DNA of 64,000 nt, taken from Muscardinus avellanarius (lineage: Eukaryota > Chordata > Mammalia > Rodentia > Gliridae). Both the position numbers and the translations under genes were made by a program. How positions within the stretch are numbered: position 1 is the stretch's first letter; every line of letters begins with the position of its first letter. Of this stretch, positions 22,901-34,900 are shown one piece after another. The notes beneath the pieces are model-generated. The model ran no database searches, had not been told where the DNA came from, and was given only the letters and a program-made list of their open reading frames with translations. The DNA lies in assembly GCA_963383645.1 (NCBI GenBank), contig OY726560.1:152110546-152174545 (forward strand), in the 5' to 3' direction.

Positions 22901-25900
22901 TCTGAAAAGATGCAAGGAATTATATTACATCTTTTGAATTTGCTGGTGCTTTCTTTGTGTACCAGGATGTGATCTATTTTGGAGAAGGTTCCATGGGCTG
23001 ATGAGAAGAATGTGTATTCTGTAGTTTCTGGATGAAATGTTCTGTATATGTCTATTAGCTCCATTTGGTTTATAGTTTTCTTTAGTTCTAAAGAGTCTTT
23101 ACTCAACTTTTGCCTTGAAGATCGATCCAGTGGTGTGAGAGGCATATTGTAGTCTCCCAGAATTATTGTATTTGGGTCTATTTGAGATCTGATGTCCTGA
23201 AGGATTTGTTTTACAAACGTGGTTGCATTCACATTTGGAGCATAAACGTTTACTATCATTATATCATCTTGGTGTATTGTTCCTTTAATAAAAGGAAGTG
23301 CCCTGATTTGTCTCTTCTGATGTGTCTTAGTTTAAAGTTTGTTTTGTTGGATATCAGGATTGCTACCCCTGCCCTTTTTTTTCTCCAGTAGCATGGTATA
23401 TCTTTTTTCCATCCTTTCACTTTCAGTCTGTGAGTGTCTTTGGCTGTTAGGTGAGTTTCTTGCAAACAGCATATATTTGGGTTATGTTTTTTGATCCACA
23501 TTGCCAATCTATGTCTTTTGATTGGTGAGTTAAGTCCTCTGACATTAAGAGTTATTATTGAAATATGAGTTTTGTTTTCTGTCATTTTGTGTTCTGTCAT
23601 CTGTTTGGTAGCTTTTTCTTTCTTTCTTACTTAGAAGCCCCTCTGATCACTTTCCTCTCTTCTCTGGTTCTGAAGTCTGCTTCTTTTTTCTTCTTTATGG
23701 TTTATTTCTTTAAGTATTTTCTCTAGTGTTGGCTTTGAATTCATAAATTTTTTGAGATTTTGTTTATCCTGAAATACTTTTATTTTGCCATCGACTTTGA
23801 ATAGTAGTTTTGCTGGAGTAAGCAGCTTTGGTTGGAAGTTATTTTCTTCCAAGGTCTGGATCACGTCATACCAGTCTCTCCTGGGCATTCATGACCTGGG
23901 TTGTATAGTCTGGGGTGATTCTTATTAATTTGCCTCTGTATGTCACCCGACCTTTTGTTCTCACTGCTTTTAAGATCTTTTCCTTGGCCTCTATGTTAGT
24001 CATTTTGACTATTATGTTGTGTGGGGAGGTTCTTTTTTGATCTTGTCTTAATGGTGTTCTGTATGTCTCTTGAACATAAAGATCTATCTCTTGTTCCATG
24101 TTTGGGAAGTTCTCCGAAATTATTTCTCTGAAGAGATTACGGATGCCCCCGGTCTGTACCTCTATTCCTTCTTCAATGCCTTTTATCCGTAAGTTAGGGC
24201 GTTTCATGTTGTCCCAAATTTGCTGTATGTTTAGGTTTTGTTGCTGTAATGACTTCTACATACTATTGACTGTGTTTTCGGTGTTGGATGAACTGTTTTC
24301 TAACAGTGATATTCTACTTTCCATTTCCTCTCTTGCTGACTTCATTTCATTTATTGACTCTTTCATTTCATTCCAAGCCTCTTTCTGGTTCTTTTTTAGT
24401 GTTTCTAACTCATCTTTCATCTCCTCTAAACTTGTTTTAAATCCTTTCATCATATTGTAGATCAAGATTCGGAACTCCCCTTCTTGCATTTCTTGTAGGT
24501 CAGTATTCGTGATATCTGTCATTTCTCCATTATTCCTAGATCTCATATTTTCAGAGTTGTCAGGTCTGGTTTTCTGCTGTCTTCCCATCGTTATTGGGTA
24601 TTATTTTTAGCCCAGCCTTTGTATTAGTACTTTAGAAAAGACTTATCCCCCCAGAAAAAAACTTATCCCCCCAGAAAACCAAAAACCAAAACAAACCCAA
24701 AGACCAGGAAAACCAAAAACCAAAACAAACCCAAAGACCCAAAAAGTAAAACAAATAATAACAAACCGCAATAGTAAAAAATAAAACATAAAAGGATAGA
24801 AAAATAGTAAAGAAAAAAAAATAATAAAAGAGATAACAGTCCTACTATGTTGCTGATATATGGTGAATCTTGTATTTGCTCAGAGTGTCCCCTTGTGGCC
24901 TCGTGCAGGTATCGCGCCTTAAGCACTCTTCTTTGGTCTTGGAGTTGAATTGGCCCACTTTGCGCACACTGGCACTCACATATATCGTACTCACTGTGTG
25001 CTCGCCGGGTCCGTGGCTCCTCTGAATTCACGCTGGCAGTCCAATCTGTGGTTCTGAAGCTCTGACAGCTCTCCCGTATCCTGCTGACTTTTCGCTCCCA
25101 CGGTGATTAGGTGATCAGGTCCACTTCCCGGTCCCTGCTGATCTCCGTGCGTGTCTGCGGGGCCGCCTTTGTTGGGTGTTGCTCAGGAGCTCCAGTTAGC
25201 TCGCAACTTCAGGTATTGGAACTCTCTGGTCACTTTCAGACTTTGGAGCTTCTCTGGGAATGTTAAAGACCCAAAAGTCCCGTTTGGGCCAGCGGCCCTG
25301 AGGCCACTGCGCCTGTGCCTGCACTCCGCCGGCCGCCGAGTCTTCAGTTCACTATCTGCTTCCTTTGTATGTTGTGGTGAATCTTGCAGTTCAGTTGCTG
25401 GATTTTTTCTGCTGTACTCCCCAAGTCTGTTTTGGATCGTACGTTTAATTTTTTCTTATTAAGACACTTCTGTCTCAGTAGTTGAACTTAGTTTGCTTCA
25501 GCTAGTGAGGGACGCTGCGTCTCTCCATTGCCATCTTGGAAAAAGCCTCTCATTGCAAGTATTTTGATAGAAATTTAAACTAACACAGCACCCCTTCACA
25601 GTGTTGGGTTCGTGAATGGTATTGGACTAGCCTGGGACAGAGAGTTGCTGTGATACTTTAACTCAGATTTAATTAAACTTGTTTTGGAGGGATTATTTAA
25701 AAAACTTAAATCAAGGGTTTTATTTAGTCTGTACCCAAATTAAGTTTGTTTTTAAAAAATAGTCTGCTTAAAAAGATGCATGTAAAAAACAGAATTTTTT
25801 TCTCGAAGAAAAGTTTTTGCCAATATTTAATGTTTTTGGTGTTTTATTAATTGAATCATCAAAAAATGAGATTTTAGGTATTTTTATGGATAAATTATTT

Positions 25901-28900
25901 TAAAATATTCTTTATTCAGTCATCCAGTAGGCATTTCTTGAGCTGTAGCTGCTATGGTAGGAACCAAGATTTGGGTGCCTGCCTTCATATCATTCTTATG
26001 AGGAGTCAGATTGTGAACCATGAGCACAGGAGTCCTGGTGTAATAAGAGGTGATAAGTGATCGAGAAAGTGAAACAGGACGAAGGGATGGCGAGAAGGGG
26101 GAGGCATGGTCAAGATGTATGAGTAGGTCAAAGTAGGCTTCGTTCTGGTGGAAATGAGCTACGGCAAAGAGTCTCCCTGGATACAAGTGACTCAGAATTC
26201 ATTTATCCATCAACATTTACTAAGGGTGTGTGTTAAAGGAAGAAGAGAGGCAGGTGAGTAGAAGTTTAAGTAGGAAACATGGCTGTAAAAGCAAGCACAG
26301 TGCAGTGTGTTCAGGCGTTTGTGCAGAAGTGTGTGTGTGGACTCCTGCAGACCTGTGCTCACGGCTCGCTCAGCGGCCCCTGACATAAATGCCGTGCTGC
26401 TGGAACATAGCAGAGGCTGGCTCCGCGCAGTCAGGGGCAAAGGCACTGCAAAAGCAGGGACCCCGAGGGGTGGCTCTGGAACCTGAGAAGGAGAGGAGGC
26501 CTCAGGCTAACCAGATCGCACCACTACACACTTCTGCGATTTGGCTGGTGGAAACACTATTCCAAAGCATCAGTCGCCTTAACGTTTGTTACTCACCACA
26601 CTGCGTGTGCTGGGAGTGTCAGAACTCCTGAATGTATCCTCATCCCTTTGCCTGGAGCAGCTTCACAGACCGCCAGGCTCCAAGGTAGACAAGGTTTCCT
26701 ACCTGCGTCCCAGGTCAGCCCCAGCGTTAAGGGAGCTTCTTTATTCACTCATAAAAAGGCATAATTTGTATTGCTAAATGTGGTGCTGAAATATTTTTGT
26801 TTCATGGGCACTTAGTGAACTTCTCTTGGCATGTAACTTTTTTTTAATACAAAGAGAAAAAAACAGTTTCTACTCACCCAAAGTCTGATGCCCAAGAAGA
26901 AGAAAGAAATATAGTTAGACTGAGTACCTCATGATACTCATGAAAAGTTTAACATCATCCAGCCAAATATTTGAACTTAGCTATTGATTGCTGAGGCTGG
27001 CCTTGAACCTGTATCCCTCCTGTCTCAGTTTCCCAAGTACTAGGGGATTACAGGTTCTGCTCCACCTCCACCACAGGTTCGTACATACTGGATTTCTCTT
27101 TTCTTCTTGTATGAATTTTATATTCGAGGAAGTATTTGAATTTTGAAGTTATATGGGATAAAATGGGCAAGGTTTTTAATGAAAGTCTGCACAGAATGTA
27201 TCTGGGAGAACAAACATTTGTTCCTTATGCCAAAACCTCCTGGTATCTTTCTAGTGTAAGACATCGTTTAGAATGCTGTGCTTGGAGCCTTGGGTGAATT
27301 GTAATGGACTCCCTGTTTGCTTTCAACTGGAAACACATTCCCATCATGTTATGATTCTGTAACATTACCTGTTAACAATATGGTCTTTTGATTATTTATC
27401 GTCTTTCTATACTGTTAAAATTTCTTTATCTCATTCTCAAAGTGTATTGGTGTACAACTCTGCCAAACTTGACTAAACTTTGCTTTGTTTCTCTTGATAC
27501 AGTGCTCACCAGTGAGGGTATTGTATTCATCTCAGACTTCTCTCCATCCAAGCCTCCGTCAGGCCCTGGGAAAAAAGTGTACATCTCCAGCCCACACTCC
27601 AGCCCAGCTCACAACAAGCTGGCCGCAGCCACAGGAGCCAAGAAGGCTCTTAATAAAGTGAAAATCTTAATCACGCAAGAGAAACCTAGGTGAGTTAGAC
27701 ATGTAAGACTAACAACATTCATCTGCTCGTCGGGTAGGAACTCCTCAGTGTGGGAATTGTTCTGACATTTTCTTCTTCATCGCACCTCTTCTCATTTCTA
27801 ATGTGGAGTTTATTCGGGGAACAATACTTTCCTGTCTTCTCTCCTAGGAGGAGAGCCAGTATTTAACCTGGTCCCTTTGCTTTCGCTAGTCATGCTCAAC
27901 TCCCACACTGAATTTCATAGATCAAAAATTTTCACTTCTGAAAATATAAGCTGATTCTAAAGTTGTGGTTTTTTAATTCATGAAAAATGAGGGGACACAA
28001 TCTGGATTTTCACTTCAGTACACTTTTCTGGCTTGGCTGTCCAATCTCGTTTACCAATAAAACATGTGGGCATTTTTTAGGAACATCTTCCTATTGTGCT
28101 TAAGAACCAGGTACTGGGGGAAGCTGTACTGGGCTACTCTGAGAAGATTCCTTAATCTTGCTCAGATTTTCTTTTTAATCTCTAAAATAGGGGTTTAAAG
28201 TGTTTTATAGGATTGTTACAAAGATTAATAGATTCAGTAATGGAAGTAAAATACTTAATGTAATGGATGGTAGTTCATTAGCATTCATTCAGAAAATGTA
28301 AGCTGTTAGTATTTAAGAAAGTGCATCTGAATAAAGTGTTAAGTAACTACTTTTGTGCCTTAGAAATAGATTTCTGTGGGCTGGGAACATGGATCAGTGG
28401 TAGAGTGATTGTCTAACATGTGTGTGGTTCTGGGTGTAAAACAGAAAACAAACACAGAGTGTATTCTGACTTTCCAGTACCACAGAATCAAAACAAAAAC
28501 CATTTCTGACTTTCTTCTAAAGATATGATCTTATATTTTTATTGCTTTGGTAGGTTTTGGGAATTTATTTTTGCCTTTATTTTTAATATGCTAAGATTCT
28601 GTCTAGATCTTGTGGATAATTACCTGAAAATATATGGCAAAAGTATAAATTGTACTACAAATACATTCTAAATTTGTAGATAAACATTATTTTTACATAT
28701 TAAGCTCTCAGCTGGTTAGATTTGCTAGTTAATTTATCTCATGCTCTGTGCTAGGATAATTTAAGATTGCCCCTAAGTATCTTAAGAGAACTTTTCATTT
28801 TCCATGTATTGTCTATCCTTTTTTTTTTTTTTTTTTAATGGTACTGGGGATGGAACCCAGGGGCATTCTACCTCTGAGCTATACCCCCAGCCCTATTTTT

Positions 28901-31900
28901 TATTCTTTATTTTGAAACAGGATCTCACTGAGTTGCAAAGGACCTCACTAAGTAGCTGAGGCTGTCAGCGAACCACGATCCTCATGTCTCAGCCTGTATT
29001 GTCTATCTTAAGTGAATAATTATTTGGCAAGTTGAATAGTTTTATAAGTTATGACTTATTGTTACGTTTTCTATTTGAGCGAGATGTGCATCTTGAGTAT
29101 TAGGAAAATGTCTTATGTATCCCTTCAGTAGAAGGTGTGGGTGCTTTTGCATCTATGAATGCATGTAATCTTACCCCCGCCCTAGGTGGTAGTACTGTTC
29201 CCATTACTTAGGTAAAGAAAATTGAGTCCTGTAATGCTTTAGCTATCTTACTCCAGGATATGGCAACAATACAAATCCCTCTCTTCCTAGTCCTCTAAAT
29301 TAACTATTTTCGCTTTTGTGGGGCATGGTGGTACCTGCCTGTAATCCTAGTATGTGGAAGGCTACAACAGCACTGCAGATTTAAGACCAGCCTCAGATAC
29401 TTAGTGAGACCCTCAGCCCTCAAGGAGACCCTGTTTCAAAATACAAAGTAAAAAGGGCTGTGGTGTGGCTCAGAGGTAGAATGCCCATTGGGTTCAATCC
29501 CTAGTACCAAAACAACTCATTTTCAAGCCTGTACATAAAATTATTGCATAAAAATAAACTAAGGTGTAATTATGTTTATTCCTATGGAGATAAAAAGGAA
29601 TATAAAAAGATTATGATTAAATATATATAACATTCACAATTACTAAAGTGATTTGGGGGGCTAATACAGTCTTAGTTTCATCTGTTTTATTTACACAAAA
29701 TGAAATGATACAGCTTGTTTCAAAAAGATTTTAAGACAACTTAAAAATGAATGAGATAGGCTGGGAACAGAGCTCAGTGGTAGAGAGCTCTTGCCTAGTA
29801 TGCGTGTGGGTGCTATCCCCAGCTCTGCCAAAAACATAAAAAGCAAATGAGGCAGAGTCGGGGAGGTAGCCTGCCCTAGGTCACACAGACAGGCTGTCGC
29901 TCCTAATTGCCCTAAGTGTTTATGCTTTCGTTCTGAATCTTGATTTCATCAGTCTCATACTTCTAACTGCAGAATAAAACTAAAACTTATGAACGTGTGT
30001 ATTATTATATACTTACCAAGAAATTTAGATATATGGATATCTGCTCAACCTATACAGTATTTTTGCTGTAATTTGGATGCCAATACTTAATACAGTTCTG
30101 AGTTGTGAATGCTAATGCATATTAGTAATTTGGGGAAGTAGTTATATAGTCTTAGTGACAAGTTTTATGTAGGAAGTACAAAATTCAGTCCTTATTAAGC
30201 TGTCTTTGATATGAATCGGGTCTTGATACTGACATTGAGGCCAGGCTGACTCTTGATATCTGCCTTCTTCAGTGCTGAATTCATAACCCTCAATGACTGC
30301 CTGCAGCTGGCCTATCTGCCTTCGAAGCGGAATCACATGTTGTTGCTCTACCCTCGGGAGATTTTAATTCTTGACCTTGAGGTGAACCAGACAGTGGGCG
30401 TGATTGCAATTGAACGGACAGGCGTCCCCTTTCTGCAGGTAGCTACCATTCAAAAGTGACCACTCCAAGTTATTATGAATGTTATTTAAAGAAAGACCAT
30501 AATCTTGCAAGTTACTAGTTTCATTTTTCCTTTCTATTTATTGAAAGATTGACTGCAATATTTTGTATTCTTTATTTTCTCACTCTTCCAGTTGGTTTGA
30601 TTTACCCTAGGGATTCTTCCGACGGATCCTGAGATAATTTACATGGACAAAGACAAAATTTTGAGGATTATACATTGAATTTTTAAAATGTTCATTTAGT
30701 TTTAAAGCTCAGGGATTATGTGAATATTCTTATTCTTTTTGTTTCTTCTTTTGCTCATATATTCTAAATATGAATTTGAGTTTCACAGCATCTACTTCAA
30801 TAATCTATTGTGTTTTTAAAAATACATCATCTATTTAAAGGTAATACCCTGCTTTCAGCGTGATGGCTTATTTTGCCTACATGAAAATGGTTGTATAACT
30901 TTACGTGTTCGAAGATCTTACAATAACATTTTCACCAATTCCAGTGATGAACCAGGTGAGCCTAGATCTCCTAATAATGTTAATTTTATTTTTCTTCAAA
31001 ATTATAAAGCTTCACGTAGCAAATGCCAGCTAACACAAAGTGTTGATGATAATGCTCTCCTTGAGAAAGTTAGAATATGGTTACAACATGAGGCATAAAA
31101 ATGTACAAGTCCAGCTGGTGGCACACACCTGTGATCCCAATACTTAGGAGGCTGAGTAGAAGGACCACGGGTTTGTGGCCAGCCTCAGCTATTTAATGAG
31201 GCTCTCAACAACTTAGGAGACCCTGTTTCAAAATAAAAAATAATACTAAACAAGTAAAAAAATAACTTAAAGCCAGGCATGTTTGCACATGCTTGTAATC
31301 CCAATACTTGGGAGGCTGAGACAGGAAGATTGCAGGTTTGCAGCCAGCCTCAGTAACTAAGTGAGGCCTTGTTTCAAAATAACAAATAAAATAGGGCTGG
31401 AGATGTATCTCAAAGGTAGAATGCCCTTGGGTTTTATCCCAATACCACAAAAGAAAGGAAGGAAGGAAGGAAGGAAGGAAGGAAGGAAGGAAGGAAGGAA
31501 GGAAATAGGGCTGGGGGTGTAACTTGGAGATAGAATGTCCCTGGATTCCTCAGTACCAAAACAACAACAAAAAAACAAAAAGTATAAGCCCAAGAATAAT
31601 TTCTTGATGTTTTGACTTTGTACCTTCTATAAGTAATAAGACTAATGTTCTATCATTCTTTTTTATTATATTCATGGATCAAGTAGATGTTGTCTTTAAT
31701 GGATCTTTCTTAGTCTGAATACCACCTTGGGTGCTTTTAATATTATGTCCCCTTGACTTCTTTGCTTTAGGAATTTCTATTGTAAAGTGATGTAAGTTAA
31801 TGACATCTCAAAAATCTCCAAGGTACTCAGTTACCAGGTCAGTCTTATCTTGGAGAATAGAAATAATGTTTTGGTGAAATGAGGTGCTACATAAAGGTGA

Positions 31901-34900
31901 AATTGAGTCTCACATCTTTCATTGAGTACAAGTATTTTCAGACTCACAAACACTGCCAATTCTGATGATCTCTAGTTTACTGTTGATTGCTTAATCATAT
32001 ATTACTCTTCATCTTTTTCAAAGCATTTCTTTATTTTAAAAATATTTAAAAGTAAGATATCTTGATCATACTTATTATTTTAGAGGTTAATCTGTGTGCA
32101 GTCATTAAGTGAAACATGTTTATATCTGAAGAAATTAGTAGTGATTTTCAAAAGTGAGGCTATTCTTCACAGTTACATCAACAAAGGAATGATATCCTGT
32201 TAGTAGAGGTTTAGTTAAATAGAAACAAACTGTCGTGCATTTGACACGGTTGTTTTCTGATATTAAAGGAAACACTTTTATGTTAAGATCCAGATCCTGT
32301 TCAAGAGCTCACCTATGACTTACGAAGCCAGTGCGATGCCATCAGGGTGACGAAAACCGTCCGCCCCTTCAGCATGGTGTGCTGTCCTGTCAACGAGAAC
32401 GCAGCCGCCCTCATTGTGAGTGATGGCAGGGCCATGATCTGGGAGCTCAAGTCGGCCGTGTGTCATCGGAACTCGCGGAGCAGGTAAGCACATCCAGACG
32501 CCGGGTTTGTGAGTCAGAAGGTAGCAGGGGCATGGTTTGATGAAAGTATTTTAAATGAAATACTTAAGGCTTCCAATCACTAGGGAATTGTGTAAACCTG
32601 CCGGAGTGGTTCACCTGTGGTGAAGATTAATAAATACAGTTATGAAAGTAAATACCAAGATTTAGAATTAGTAACTTGTAAGCCAGGTGTGGTGGCGCAT
32701 GCTTGTAATCCCAGCATTCGGGAGGCTGAGACAGGAGGATCACAGTTCGCGGACAGCCTCAGCTACTTAGTGAGGCCCTTTGCAACTCAATGAGACCCTG
32801 TTTCAAAATATAGAATAAAATATAGGGCTGGGGTGTAGCTCGTAGGTCGAATGCCCCTGGGTTCCATCCCCATTCCCACACACACCAAAAAAAATTAGTA
32901 ACTTGTGCTTGTAATGCGCAGTGCTGGTTTCCAGTCGTAACTCATCTGCTTTATGTCGTTGCAGTAGTTCTGGTGTGTCCCCTTTGTATTCCCCAGTGTC
33001 TTTCTGTGGAATTCCTGCAGGAGTGCTGCACAGCAAGCTCCCAGACCTTTCCCTGGATAACATGATCGGTGAGCTCCGTCTTCACTTCTGCTTTCATGTT
33101 AGGTATGCTTGAAGGACAAAATTAATAGTCACTGAAGTCAAAGGTAATACTTGAGAAAACTAAAATATAGTCATTCTTTCCTAAATAAATCAGAAGGGCA
33201 TAAAATATTTAAGTGCATAAGTGCCTAAAGTAGCATAGATAGACATTATAGCTGTTGGAATTACAAAATGTCCATTCCTGAGAGCTTGTGATCTAAATCA
33301 CAAAGGAGATGACGCCAGGCGTCTGGATTCTGAGGCTTGCTGAGCGGCCGCACATCCTTGCGCCTGCGTGGGCTCTGGCGCACCTGCTTGGAATAAATGT
33401 GTGCCTTCTTGTGAATGACAGTCATTAGAAAGACCTGGAGAACTTTATGGTCTTAACATTAACATTATGTCAAGTGAGATCAGCCAAGCACAGAAAGAGA
33501 AGGAACATATGTTTTCTCGAATATACTCAAACTAGGGAGTATAAGGGAATCCAGAAGGACTCTAGATAATGGAGGGGAAACTTGAGCAAAGCTAGATAGG
33601 AAGGGTAGGAGCAGAAGAAGGCTGAGCTTGATTAATGCAGGAGCTGCATTTGAATATGTGTAGAAGTGTGAGTGTAGCATGGTCAGCCTGGACACTCATT
33701 GTTGGGAGGTGGGGAGGGCACCAAGCACTGTGGAAATATATTCCATTTTCAATATGAGCCACATTTTTTTTAAAATGTGCCTTCTCTCTCTGCTCTACTA
33801 CCTCTAATTCAAAATTCAACTCAAGTGCTGCTTTCTGTGATCTCTCTAGCCTGATTTAAATGTTCTTTTATGGTCCCTAATAATTACCAGTTATATTGTA
33901 ACTGTGACTTTACTTCTGTTTCCTCTAATAAGTTATAAGAGTAGGACAGTATTCCCTTCAGTTTTGTCTGCCCAGGACTCAGTGCAGGACTGTGTACATT
34001 CCAGATGTGCAGTTAATGTTAGTTGGAAGGAAAAAGTAACAGCAATACTAGCAAAAATTATTTTAGCTTTTTACATAAATTTTCTTATTTTTATGTTGGA
34101 AATTTTTATTTTCAACAATTATTTATTTGTAAATAAAGTATTTAGTTGTTTAATTAATATTGGGCTATATATTAAAAGAAGAATGAGGCCCGGGCTTGGT
34201 AGCACACCCTTTTAATCCCAGTACTTGGCCAGCCGCAGCTACTTAGGTCCTCTGCAACTTAGTGAGACCGTGTTTCAAAATAAAGAAAAATAACAGGGCT
34301 AGTGGTGTAGCTTAGAGGTAGAATGCCCCTGAATTCAGTCCCCAGCACTGAAAAAATAAAATGAGGAATGAAGCTTTCTAATTTCAAATATTATGCACTT
34401 TGAAATTTTAAGATGAGTAATTTTGACATCTAATTTTTTTAAGATTGTGGAGACCCTGTTTAAAAATAAAAAACTAAAATAGGAACAGGGATAAAACTCA
34501 TAGGTATAAAATCTCAAGTATCCACTCCTAAATAATTAATAAATTAAATTGTAGATATGACTTTTGAAGTATGTTGTATCATTATTTATTTTTCCATAAT
34601 AATGTAATTGAGAATGAGTATTATTTAGTATTCTTTGTTTAAATGCTAGATATTGATATACTATAAAGAGCATTATTAATCATATGACTCATCATTTATT
34701 GAGTGCTTAATACTATGTTAAGTGCTATACTGAATATTCTGCATATTACCTCACCATGACCCTGGAAGGTAGGTGATATTATCTCCATTCAGTACACGTG
34801 GGAACAGTGCCCAGAGATTTCAAAACTTGCCCCAGACCACAGTCTAGTGAGTAGGTGGAAAGGCCCAGATGTGAGCCTTTCCTCCTGCCCCGAGCCCACG

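Larger units (their letters stand above)
19503..25549 (-). mobile_element. Full-length-sized LINE-1 in WDR11 intron 4, antisense, inactive
   Basis: About 6.05 kb of L1 reads on the minus strand. Its 5' end (near 25,549) begins GGCTTTTTCCAAGATGGC, carrying a YY1-like CAAGATGGC as in many mammalian L1 promoters. A 5' UTR of about 960 bp is followed by ORF1, a gap of about 30 bp, ORF2, and a short 3' UTR with a G-rich tract and an A-rich end. The 16-bp direct repeats TCATTGCAAGTATTTT at 19,487-19,502 and 25,550-25,565 bound it exactly. Both ORFs contain stops and frameshifts, so autonomous mobility is not expected. It is antisense to WDR11 and far from both exons. Confidence 0.95.
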
